Assembly (NCBI RefSeq): GCF_000230555.1
Contig: NC_016078.1
Location: 744,001-808,000 of the forward strand
Length of the DNA stretch: 64,000 bases
Reading direction: 5' to 3'
Origin: Pelagibacterium halotolerans B2
Lineage (GTDB): Bacteria; Pseudomonadota; Alphaproteobacteria; Rhizobiales; Devosiaceae
The translations under genes and the position numbers were made by a program. Shown here piece after piece: positions 1 to 8,285 of the stretch (positions within the stretch are counted from its first letter, which is position 1; every line of letters starts with the position of its first letter). The notes beneath the pieces were generated by a model. That model had not been told where the DNA came from and made no database searches. It saw only the letters and a list, made by a program, of their open reading frames with translations.

Positions 1-1140
1 GGTTCGGGCTTCATCATCTCGGCGGACGGTTACATCGTGACCAACAATCACGTCGTCCAGGATGCGAGCGAAGTCACCGTCCTGCTCGAGGACGACACCG
101 AGCTGGCAGCCGACATCATCGGCACCGATCCGCGCACCGATCTCGCCCTGCTCAAGGTTCGCGAAGAGCGCAACGACCTGCCCTTCGTCGAATTTGCCAC
201 CGAGGAAGCCCGTGTGGGTGACTGGGTGGTTGCCGTGGGCAATCCGTTCGGTCTGGGCGGTACGGTGACCGCCGGTATCGTTTCGGCTCGTGGCCGCGAC
301 ATCAACGCCTCCTATTATGACGACTTCCTCCAGATCGATGCGGCCGTGAACCGTGGCAATTCCGGTGGCCCTTCGTTCAACACCGAGGGTGACGTCGTTG
401 GCGTCAACACCGCCATCTTCTCGCCTTCGGGCGGCAATGTGGGTATCGCGTTCGCCATTCCGGCGGCTCTGGCCCAGAACGTCATTTCCCAGCTTCAGGA
501 AACCGGCTTTGTGACCCGAGGCTTCCTGGGCGTTTCGCTTCAGGATCTCAATGACGATCTCGCCGATGCGCTGGGCCTGGCCAATGCCAATGGTGCGCTG
601 GTCACCCAGCCCATCGAAGGTGCCCCTGCGGCGGACGCCGGAGTGGAATCTGGCGACGTCATCGTCTCGGTCAATGGGCAGGGTGTGAGTACGGCGCGTG
701 AACTCTCGCGCGTGATTTCCCAGCAGTCGCCTGGCTCCGATGTGGACCTCGGCATTATACGCAATGGCGACGAACTCGACATCACGGTGACACTCGACCG
801 TCTCGAGGAAGACGAGGAATCCGCCCCTGCACCCCAGGTTCAGGAGGAAGAGGCCGAGCCCGAAACGACAAGCTCGTCGATCGGTGTGACGGTCATCCCC
901 AATGAAGACGGCGAAGGACTTGTCGTCGATTCCATCGAGGCCGACAGTGCTGCCGCCTCCCGCGGCCTGATGCCCGGCGACGTGATCGAGCAGGCCAACG
1001 GCGGTGCCGTGTCCTCGCCCGATGACTTCGAAGCGGCCATCGATGCCGCCCGGAGCGAAGGCAAGTCCGCGGTTTCCCTGCGGGTGTCGCGCGACGGTGT
1101 CGTCCGCTTCGTGGGCGTGCCGCTCGACATCGAAGAGTAA
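1..1140 (+). CDS. degP: DegP/Do-like periplasmic serine protease (5' partial)
   Basis: Trypsin-like HtrA protease that degrades or refolds misfolded envelope proteins. The reading frame is open from base 1, so the signal peptide and N-terminus lie outside the window; the first GTG inside the frame (37) is not the real start. The catalytic triad is visible: His in TNNHVV, Asp in the RTDLALLKV segment and Ser in RGNSGGPSFN. Two PDZ domains follow, the first with the carboxylate loop near GFLGVSLQ, the second near the C-terminus after an acidic Glu/Pro-rich linker. It precedes a two-component pair and may be co-transcribed with it, although a hairpin separates them. I recall the order protease, regulator, kinase, glnE from other Hyphomicrobiales. 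Family call secure; exact paralog (DegP versus DegQ) not determined. Confidence 0.93.
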   Translation, partial: GSGFIISADGYIVTNNHVVQDASEVTVLLEDDTELAADIIGTDPRTDLALLKVREERNDLPFVEFATEEARVGDWVVAVGNPFGLGGTVTAGIVSARGRDINASYYDDFLQIDAAVNRGNSGGPSFNTEGDVVGVNTAIFSPSGGNVGIAFAIPAALAQNVISQLQETGFVTRGFLGVSLQDLNDDLADALGLANANGALVTQPIEGAPAADAGVESGDVIVSVNGQGVSTARELSRVISQQSPGSDVDLGIIRNGDELDITVTLDRLEEDEESAPAPQVQEEEAEPETTSSSIGVTVIPNEDGEGLVVDSIEADSAAASRGLMPGDVIEQANGGAVSSPDDFEAAIDAARSEGKSAVSLRVSRDGVVRFVGVPLDIEE

Positions 1141-1148
1141 GAACCATC

Positions 1149-1172
1149 GGGATCGGCCTTTGGGCCGGTCCC
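1149..1172 (+). terminator. Hairpin between degP and the response regulator
   Basis: Ten-bp stem GGGATCGGCC / GGCCGGTCCC (one G-T pair) with loop TTTG, starting 9 bp after the degP stop. No T-run follows, so it may be a partial terminator or a processing site rather than a strong intrinsic terminator. Confidence 0.45.
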
Positions 1173-1195
1173 GTCCATCCCCGGGGGCGCTGACA

Positions 1196-1867
1196 GTGAA
1201 GATATTGCTGATTGAAGACGACCGCGAAGCGGCGACCTATCTCATTCAGGCCCTCGACGAATGCGGCCATGTCACCCACCACGCCAGCGACGGCGAGACC
1301 GGCTTTGCCATGGCGTCGGGCATGGAATACGACGTTCTGATCGTCGACCGCATGCTGCCGCGCCGCGACGGCCTCTCGATCATCGAATCCCTGCGCGCCG
1401 AAGACGATAACACGCCCGTTCTGATCCTGTCGGCGCTGGGCGAGGTCGATGACCGCGTCACCGGTTTGCGCGCCGGCGGCGATGACTATCTCGTCAAACC
1501 CTACGCCTTTTCCGAACTCCTGGCCCGCATCGAAGTGATGGCGCGCCGCTCGGCCCCGAGCGAAGCGGCCACCTCCTACCAGGTGGGCGATCTCATTCTC
1601 GATCGGCTGTCGCGCAAGGTCGAGAGGGCATCGGAGACCATTGTTCTGCAGCCCCGTGAATTTCGCCTCCTCGAATATCTCATGAAAAACGCCGGGCGGG
1701 TCGTCACCCGCACCATGCTGCTCGAAAATGTCTGGGATTATCATTTCGACCCCCAGACCAATGTTATCGACGTCCACATGTCCCGCCTGCGCGGAAAGGT
1801 GGACAAGGGCCATCAGCGCCAGTTGCTCCAGACCGTGCGTGGCGCGGGATATATGATCCGTGACTGA
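1196..1867 (+). CDS. OmpR-family response regulator
   Basis: Two-domain DNA-binding regulator of 223 residues. The receiver domain comes first, with acidic residues at IEDD, phospho-acceptor Asp51 in LIVDRMLP and the conserved Lys in YLVKPYAF. The C-terminal winged helix (about 125-223) contains the OmpR-type PREFRLLEYL and the VIDVHMSRLRGK recognition region, ending in VRGAGYMI. The GTG at 1196 is chosen because it begins directly at the receiver domain; the frame stays open further upstream but that part does not resemble protein. It overlaps the kinase gene by 8 bp, so the two are translationally coupled partners. The signal and target are unknown; proximity to degP suggests envelope homeostasis (inference). 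Confidence 0.92.
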   Translation: MKILLIEDDREAATYLIQALDECGHVTHHASDGETGFAMASGMEYDVLIVDRMLPRRDGLSIIESLRAEDDNTPVLILSALGEVDDRVTGLRAGGDDYLVKPYAFSELLARIEVMARRSAPSEAATSYQVGDLILDRLSRKVERASETIVLQPREFRLLEYLMKNAGRVVTRTMLLENVWDYHFDPQTNVIDVHMSRLRGKVDKGHQRQLLQTVRGAGYMIRD

Positions 1868-3275
1868 CGCCGCACCCGGGCCCCTTCAACGGCGCAACCT
1901 GTGGCGGACCACCACGGTCCGCCTTACAGCCATGTTCATCGCGATCTTTGTGGGTTTTGCCATCGTGCTTTTGGGCCTGATCGCCTATCAGAGCTCGATA
2001 CAGATCCAGCGCGAACAGTTGCGCGATGTCCAGCGCGAGATCGTCCAGATACGGCTGCTGTCCAGCCAGTCGGGCGTGCGCGCCGTGGCCTTTGCCGTCC
2101 AGAGGCTGGCCGACAGGCCGGGACCGGGCATCTATTATCTCGGCGATCCGACCGGCGTGATGATTGCAGGCAACGTTACCGACTTTCCGGCCACCATCCT
2201 GGCCGATCCGGGGCGCTATGAGCTCAATTACGAACGTGGGCGGGAAATCTATGGCGGTCCGGAAGACGAGGTGCCCACGAGCGGCACGGCCATCGTCGAA
2301 TCTCTGGAACTGCCGAACGGCCTGCGGCTGGTCATCGGCCGGGACGTCGGCGAGCGGCGCGGGTTCAACGCGATCATCCTGCGCACGTTTTTCGGCGGCG
2401 CCATTGGTATCATCGTGCTTTCGGTGCTGGCCGGCGGTCTGACGGCGCGCTATGTGCTGCGCCGCATCGATGCCATAACCGGCACCTCGACCAAGATCAT
2501 GTCAGGCAATCTGTCCGAGCGCGTGCCGGTGACCGGCCGCAACGACGAGTTCGACGCGGTGGCCACCAGCCTCAACGCGATGCTCGAGCGGATCGAGCGG
2601 CTGATGGTTGGCCTCAAGGAAGTGACCGACAACGTCGCCCACGACCTCAAGACCCCGCTCACACGCCTGCGCAACAAGGCCGAAGCGGCGTTGCGCAATC
2701 CCGACCCCGAGGCGCGGCGCACGGCGCTCGAAACCACCATCGCCGAATCCGACCAGCTCATTCGCACCTTCAACGCCTTGCTGCTCATCGCCCGGGCCGA
2801 GGCGGGAACCTCCACCGGGGCGTTCTCGGATATCGATCTGAGCGAAGTCGTCGCCGATGTTGCCGAACTCTATACGCCGGTGGCCGAAGATGCGGGGATG
2901 ACACTGGAAACCGACATCGCCCCAGGAATCAGGCTCGATGCGAACAGGGAACTCATCGGTCAAGCCCTTGTAAATCTTGTCGAAAACGCCATAAAGTACG
3001 GTCAGAACACCGAAGGCGGCGGCATATCGATTTCCGCCCGCCGCGAAGCGGGGAGGATCGTCATTGAAGTTGCCGACAAGGGGCCGGGCATACCCGAGGC
3101 CGATCGTGCGCGCGTCTTCGAACGCTTTGCGCGGCTGGAAGCCAGCCGTACCGAGCCAGGGGCCGGACTTGGGCTTGCGCTCGTCTCGGCCGTCGTGCGC
3201 TTGCACAGGGGCGATATCCGCTTTGAGGACAACGCGCCGGGCGCAAAAGCGGTCATTACCTTTCCGGCAAACTGA
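1860..3275 (+). CDS. Membrane sensor histidine kinase (HAMP, HisKA, HATPase)
   Basis: Partner kinase of the preceding regulator, 471 residues, starting with GTG inside the regulator's 3' end. There is a first membrane segment at about residues 23-45, a periplasmic sensor region of about 130 residues, a second membrane segment near 175-200, then a HAMP domain, a HisKA domain with phospho-His261 in AHDLKTPLTRL, and a HATPase_c domain with N-box NLVENAIKYG, G1 DKGPGIP and G2 GAGLGLALV. Architecture and length fit an EnvZ-like class I kinase. It is followed after 12 bp by glnE on the same strand. Confidence 0.93.
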   Translation: MTDAAPGPLQRRNLWRTTTVRLTAMFIAIFVGFAIVLLGLIAYQSSIQIQREQLRDVQREIVQIRLLSSQSGVRAVAFAVQRLADRPGPGIYYLGDPTGVMIAGNVTDFPATILADPGRYELNYERGREIYGGPEDEVPTSGTAIVESLELPNGLRLVIGRDVGERRGFNAIILRTFFGGAIGIIVLSVLAGGLTARYVLRRIDAITGTSTKIMSGNLSERVPVTGRNDEFDAVATSLNAMLERIERLMVGLKEVTDNVAHDLKTPLTRLRNKAEAALRNPDPEARRTALETTIAESDQLIRTFNALLLIARAEAGTSTGAFSDIDLSEVVADVAELYTPVAEDAGMTLETDIAPGIRLDANRELIGQALVNLVENAIKYGQNTEGGGISISARREAGRIVIEVADKGPGIPEADRARVFERFARLEASRTEPGAGLGLALVSAVVRLHRGDIRFEDNAPGAKAVITFPAN

Positions 3276-3287
3276 AGTGCTTGTCTC

Positions 3288-6185
3288 ATGACGGCGCTGG
3301 GACCGCGATTGCACGCATTGAGGGATGCGCCTGAAAATACGGCGCTGCCGGATGATCTGTCCCAGGTGCTGGGCGAGAGCGAGCGTGCGGCGTTTGAAAG
3401 CGCTGGAGCCACCCTCGGCCCGATCTTTGCCACGGCCCCCTATCTGCGCGACCTTGCTATCCGTCATGCCCAATGGTTTGCCGGCGTTCTGGAGGCCGGG
3501 CCGGAAGCGGCTTTTTCCCAATTGATCGCCGACATGATTTCGGCGGGCTCATGCGAGGCCGAGGAAGAACTGTCGCGACGTCTGCGTGTTGGCAAGGCGC
3601 GCGGGGCGCTATTGTCGGCGGTGGCGGAAATCGGCGGCGTGTGGACGGCGCGGGAAACCACGCGCTGCATGTCCGATCTTGCCGATGCCGCATTGCAGGC
3701 AGCGCTCGATTTCCTGATGGCCGAGGCTGGACGGGAAGACAAGCTGGCTCAACCGGCCGAACAGGCAAGCGCTGCCAATTCCGGGCTGGCGATCTTTGCG
3801 CTCGGCAAGCATGGCGGCCAGGAGCTCAACTATTCTTCGGACATCGACATCGTGGCGTTTTACGATCCCATGGTGGCGGTTTTGCCCGAGGATGCCGACC
3901 ACAACAAATTCTATGTCCGTATCATCCGCCGGCTGGTCTCGATCATGCAGGACCGCACTGCTGAAGGCTATGTGTTTCGCACCGATGTGCGGCTGCGCCC
4001 CGATCCTGGCTCGACCCCGGTGGCGATATCGTTCGATGCGGCGCTGGGCTATTATGAATCGCGCGGCCAGAACTGGGAGCGGGCGGCCTGGATCAAGGCA
4101 CGGCCCTGCGCCGGCGATATCGGGGTGGGCAATCAGTTTTTGAAGGAACTGGCGCCGTTCATCTGGCGCAAGCACCTCGACTTCGCGATGATTGCCGATA
4201 TTCAGGCGATGAAACGCCAGATCAACATTCATCGCAAGGTCGGCGAACAGCGCGTTCTGGGCCACAATGTCAAGCTGGGGCGAGGCGGTATCCGCGAGAT
4301 CGAGTTTTTCGTCCAGACCCAGCAGCTTATCGCCGGTGGCCGCGATCCCGACCTGCGGGTGCGCCCCACGGTCAAGGCGCTGGCGGCACTGGTTGAGGGC
4401 AAATGGATCAGCCCGGAAGCTGCGCGCGACCTTGAGGAAACCTATTGGTTCCTGCGGGCGGTCGAAAACCGTCTGCAGATGCTGCGCGACGAGCAGACCC
4501 ATGTGATGCCCGAAACCGAGGAAGGTGTCGGTGAGATCGCGCTGCTGATGGGTTATGAAAACCGTGAGGCATTCGAGGCCGATTATCGCGCCGCGCTGGC
4601 GCGGGTGTCGGACTATTACGCCGAGCTGTTTTCCGAGGGAGAAAGCCTGTCGGGGGAGTTGGGCAATCTGGTCTTCACCGGATCGGACGACGATCCCGAT
4701 ACCCTTGAAACACTTGCCAATCTCGGGTTTTCCGATCCCGCTGCGGTCTCTGCCACCATCCGCAAATGGCATTATGGCGGTTATGCCGCGACCCGCGCCG
4801 CAAAGGCGCGCGAGCATTTGACCGAGTTGATCCCCGGCCTGCTCAAAACCTTTGCCGGGAGCGGCAATGCCGACATCGCCTTTGCCCGGTTCAACGATTT
4901 CCTCACCCGGCTGCCCGCGGGCGTGCAGATGTTCGCGCTGTTGCGCAACCACGCCCATTTGCGTCAATTGCTGCTCGATTTCATGTCGTCGGCGCCCCGG
5001 CTCGCCGAGGCGGTGATCCATCGGGCCCATGTGGTGGACGGATTGATCGATCCGCACTTTGCCGGAGATATCGCGACCTCGGATTCGCTTGTGGCCAATG
5101 TCGATGCCTTTCTGGCCGAGGCCCGCAGCTTTGAAGATCTCATCGACCGGGCGCGCATCATCGGCCAGGAACAGAAATTCCTTATCGCTGCCGGTCTGGT
5201 GGGGGGAGCACTGTCCGCGCAACAGGCCGGACGCCAATTCACGGCGCTCGCCGAAACACTCCTGGCCCGCCTGTTTGCCGCCGTACGCGAAAATTTTGCA
5301 CAACGGCACGGCACCATCGCCGGCGCGCGGGTCGGCTTGTTGGGCTTCGGCAAGATGGCCAGCCGCGAAATGACGCTGACCTCCGATCTCGATTTCATCC
5401 TCCTCTATGATGTGCCTGAAGGCACGGCGGGCTCGGATGGCGAGCGCGAACTCGATGTCGCCACCTATTTCACCCGCCTCACCCAACGGCTGGTCGCCGC
5501 GATTTCCGCCCCGACTGCCGAAGGGGTGCTGTACGAGGCCGATATGCGGCTGCGCCCCTCGGGCAATGCCGGTCCGCTTGCCACGAGCCTCAAACGCTTC
5601 CGCACCTATCAGAGCGATGAGGCCTGGACGTGGGAACATCTGGCGCTGACCCGCGCCCGCGTGGCGATCGGTGACGAGGGGTTGGCCGAAACCGTCGGTG
5701 CCGAGATTTCTCGCATCATGGCCCTGCCGCGCGATCGGGCGAAAATTGTCGGCGATGTGCTCGATATGCGGGCCCTGATGGCAAGGGAGCGTCCGCCCCG
5801 CCACCCGTTCGATCTCAAGCTGCACGATGGCGGGCTGGTCGATCTCGAATTCATCGCCCAGACGGCGCAATTGCTCGAAGGGGAAAAGCTCGACGTGCCA
5901 CAGGCGCCCCCCGCCAAAGTGCTGTTGCGGTTGGCCGAAACGGGCATCCTGCCGCAAGGCGAGCGGCTCGCGGAAATCCATGCGATCTACGCAACGATCC
6001 TGCAATTGATGAGTGCGTGCCTTGTCGATCCGCTCAAGGACGAGGGGTGGACACCCGCCTTCCGCGAACTGGTGGCCCGCCGCGCCAACTATCCGGATTT
6101 CTTGAGACTGGAGGCCGATATCATCGCGATGCGTGCCGAGGTGAGCGAGGCGGCGGCCCGGTTCTATGAAAAGATGAAGGCTTAA
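3288..6185 (+). CDS. glnE: Bifunctional glutamine synthetase adenylyltransferase/deadenylase
   Basis: Controls glutamine synthetase by adding AMP to, or phosphorolytically removing AMP from, its subunits in response to PII and glutamine. The 965 residues match the usual length of about 950. Two nucleotidyltransferase domains are visible: an N-terminal de-adenylylating one with GKHGGQELNYSSDIDI (Asp185 and Asp187) and a C-terminal adenylylating one with GFGKMASREMTLTSDLDF (Asp700 and Asp702), each followed by the helical segment typical of GlnE. The ATG at 3288 lies 12 bp after the kinase gene. Its stop codon overlaps that of the convergent kinase at 6182, so the two transcripts must run into each other or end within coding sequence. 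Confidence 0.96.
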   Translation: MTALGPRLHALRDAPENTALPDDLSQVLGESERAAFESAGATLGPIFATAPYLRDLAIRHAQWFAGVLEAGPEAAFSQLIADMISAGSCEAEEELSRRLRVGKARGALLSAVAEIGGVWTARETTRCMSDLADAALQAALDFLMAEAGREDKLAQPAEQASAANSGLAIFALGKHGGQELNYSSDIDIVAFYDPMVAVLPEDADHNKFYVRIIRRLVSIMQDRTAEGYVFRTDVRLRPDPGSTPVAISFDAALGYYESRGQNWERAAWIKARPCAGDIGVGNQFLKELAPFIWRKHLDFAMIADIQAMKRQINIHRKVGEQRVLGHNVKLGRGGIREIEFFVQTQQLIAGGRDPDLRVRPTVKALAALVEGKWISPEAARDLEETYWFLRAVENRLQMLRDEQTHVMPETEEGVGEIALLMGYENREAFEADYRAALARVSDYYAELFSEGESLSGELGNLVFTGSDDDPDTLETLANLGFSDPAAVSATIRKWHYGGYAATRAAKAREHLTELIPGLLKTFAGSGNADIAFARFNDFLTRLPAGVQMFALLRNHAHLRQLLLDFMSSAPRLAEAVIHRAHVVDGLIDPHFAGDIATSDSLVANVDAFLAEARSFEDLIDRARIIGQEQKFLIAAGLVGGALSAQQAGRQFTALAETLLARLFAAVRENFAQRHGTIAGARVGLLGFGKMASREMTLTSDLDFILLYDVPEGTAGSDGERELDVATYFTRLTQRLVAAISAPTAEGVLYEADMRLRPSGNAGPLATSLKRFRTYQSDEAWTWEHLALTRARVAIGDEGLAETVGAEISRIMALPRDRAKIVGDVLDMRALMARERPPRHPFDLKLHDGGLVDLEFIAQTAQLLEGEKLDVPQAPPAKVLLRLAETGILPQGERLAEIHAIYATILQLMSACLVDPLKDEGWTPAFRELVARRANYPDFLRLEADIIAMRAEVSEAAARFYEKMKA

Positions 6186-7882
6186 GCGGCCTGCGCCGGA
6201 GCGAGTGAAATCGGGGTCGGAAACTGGTGTTCCTGCGCCGGAGCCATGGGCAGGGAAATTGCCACGGTCGTGCCGATGCCTTCCAGGGAGTCTATAGCCA
6301 GCCGTCCCCCACTTTGTTCGGCCACGGCGCGGGCGATGGCGATGCCAAGTCCGACGCCGTCATGCTCGCGGGTAAAGGCCGCATCGGGAAGAACGAAGGG
6401 CTGGGATAGCTTGCTCATCTGCTCTTCGTTCATGCCGATTCCGGTATCGGTGACTTCCAATACGACGCCGTTTTCGGCGGGCCACGCTGCAACCCGGATC
6501 ACACCCCCTGCCGGCGTGAACCGCAAGGCGTTCTCGATGAGATTGGTCATCATGCGATCGAGATAGTGCCGGTCGGCCGCGAGCCAGCCCTGCGTGCGCC
6601 GTGCCACGTCCAGCCGCACTCCGGCTTTTGCGGCGCGACCCGCAAAACGGATCGAGCAGCCCGAAAGCAGGTCATCAATCGCGATGGGTTCTTTCCTGAG
6701 CGTCTTGCGGCCGGCTTCGAGTTCGGCAAATTCGAGAATTTCCGCAAAGGATTTCAGCAGCTTTTCGCCCGCGCATTTGATGTCGGTCACATAGGACTGG
6801 TATTTGGGGTCTCCCAACGGTCCGAACGTCTCCATCCGGATCATCTCCGCAAAGCCGATGATGTGATTGAGCGGGGTGCGGATATCGTGGGAAAGATGAG
6901 AGAGAAAACTGGTCTTGGCGCGGCTCGAGGCTTCCGCCCTGATTTTTTCTTCGTGATAGCGACGGGCGAGGAGGCGCTGTTCTTCCCGCACCGATCCCAG
7001 CAGCCGGTCGGCGGCCTTGCGTTCGGTGATGTCGGTGACGATGGTCACGAACCCACCGGAAGGACATGGGCGTTCGTCCAGCATCAGGACCGATCCGTCG
7101 GCCCGCTCGACCTCGACGACGCGCTGGCGATTCATGTCGAGTACAGGGCGGGCCGAAATCCGGCCGGCAATGGTCTTGGAAACATCGGCGTATGGGATGC
7201 CCGGGACAGTTGCGTTCGCATCGAGCCGCAACAGGCGGGCAAAGGCTCGATTGGTGCAGACCAGAAGGCCGTCCTCGGACCAATGGGCAAGCCCGTACGG
7301 CACCGCGTCCATGGCCGGAAGCAGCGCCGTTTCGTGCCTGGAGCGCTTGCGGGTCGAGTACGCGATCAGTCCCGCGCCAAGAAAAAGGGCGGCAAGGACC
7401 CATCCGTGACGCCATGCGAGGTCATCGAGAACCGACATCCGCGGGATAAAAACAGCGACTTCGCCCGACTCGCCCGAAAGCGGCGCGGTGGCTTGAACAT
7501 ACTGATCCGTCAGCGATGAGGGGCTGCCATAGCCCTCGGAGATCTCGGGCGACGAGCTGAACAGCACTTCGCCGTTTTCGCCGAGAACGGCGATATGAAT
7601 ATCGTCCGAAAGGGTCGGCATTTCGGGGACAAGAGCGTCGAGTTGGCCGGGTGTGACCTGCGCGGCCGCCAGGGCTGCAACGAGTTCGGCGCGGTTCTCG
7701 AGAGCGGCCTGCGAGCGCGCCATGTCGTTGCCGACGAAAAAGCCGGCCGATGCAAGCGTTGCGACAAGCGCCAGAAGGGCCGGAAGAGGCAGGTTGCCTG
7801 CCGTAAGGATACGCTGAACGAGCCCGCCGGCGCCGCCTTCGAATCCCTTATCGCTGACGCCGGATGTCTCCGCCGAACCCAT
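6182..7882 (-). CDS. PAS-containing membrane histidine kinase (PleC/DivJ-like core)
   Basis: Sensor kinase of 566 residues. There is a membrane segment near residues 30-55, a short extracytoplasmic domain, a second membrane segment near 155-175, a degenerate PAS-type domain (about 190-285), and then a HisKA domain with His332 in LSHDIRTPLNHIIGF and a HATPase_c domain with NLIENALRF, DTGIGM and GVGLGIAIARA. The HisKA sequence resembles the PleC/DivJ/PdhS class of alphaproteobacteria, which act on DivK-like regulators; this assignment is tentative. No response regulator is adjacent, so it is an orphan kinase. ATG at 7882; convergent with glnE, with overlapping stop codons. Confidence 0.88.
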   Translation of the reverse strand: MGSAETSGVSDKGFEGGAGGLVQRILTAGNLPLPALLALVATLASAGFFVGNDMARSQAALENRAELVAALAAAQVTPGQLDALVPEMPTLSDDIHIAVLGENGEVLFSSSPEISEGYGSPSSLTDQYVQATAPLSGESGEVAVFIPRMSVLDDLAWRHGWVLAALFLGAGLIAYSTRKRSRHETALLPAMDAVPYGLAHWSEDGLLVCTNRAFARLLRLDANATVPGIPYADVSKTIAGRISARPVLDMNRQRVVEVERADGSVLMLDERPCPSGGFVTIVTDITERKAADRLLGSVREEQRLLARRYHEEKIRAEASSRAKTSFLSHLSHDIRTPLNHIIGFAEMIRMETFGPLGDPKYQSYVTDIKCAGEKLLKSFAEILEFAELEAGRKTLRKEPIAIDDLLSGCSIRFAGRAAKAGVRLDVARRTQGWLAADRHYLDRMMTNLIENALRFTPAGGVIRVAAWPAENGVVLEVTDTGIGMNEEQMSKLSQPFVLPDAAFTREHDGVGLGIAIARAVAEQSGGRLAIDSLEGIGTTVAISLPMAPAQEHQFPTPISLAPAQAA

Positions 7883-8285
7883 GCCCGTTCAGCCGCGTTC
7901 CGGCGGCTGCCCCAACCAATTGCGTGATGCTAAGACTTTGAATCGGTTGATTGACTCTTGTCTATAGGCATTTTTTGCCGGTGTTTGATCGGACAAAAAT
8001 TATCGAGTCGGCAGAGTCACTTAGGGGCGAGAAAAATATTTCCACTTTGTTAAGGGTTGCGCCGCGCCGGCCCAATGTCATCGAAGAGACATGCGACTCG
8101 TTCCCAAGGATGCTATCCTGCCCGGCTTGCCCGGCGGGCCTATCCGGTGTCGGATTTGCCGCTGCGGAACCGTCCTTGGGCAAGGTCGATGCTTGACGAA
8201 ATTCGCAATTGAATTTATCAAGCATTATCTTGTTTAATTAATCTCCTCTGTTTCCGTTCGCGCATGTGGGAAGGCGCGGGCGGCG
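7883..8285. other. Gene-free divergent intergenic region
   Basis: This 403-bp stretch lies between the divergent histidine kinase and the first ABC exporter. I see no convincing protein-coding frame or RNA gene; short open frames across it lack ribosome sites and family resemblance. It becomes AT-rich towards the exporter gene and must hold promoters for both directions. The only clear structure is the dyad at 8190-8224. Confidence 0.6.
8190..8224 (+). promoter_or_regulatory. Inverted repeat upstream of ABC exporter 1
   Basis: Arms TGCTTGA (8190-8196) and TCAAGCA (8218-8224) form a perfect 7-bp inverted repeat around a 21-bp AT-rich centre. It ends about 60 bp before the exporter start. The sequence right after it (TTATCTTG then TAATCTCC) resembles the promoter region of the second exporter. 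Likely an operator; the regulator is unknown. Confidence 0.4.

Noticed and set aside
3609..6005. 798-codon minus-strand open frame opposite glnE
   Set aside because: Antisense shadow of a conserved gene; no start signal and no recognisable motif.
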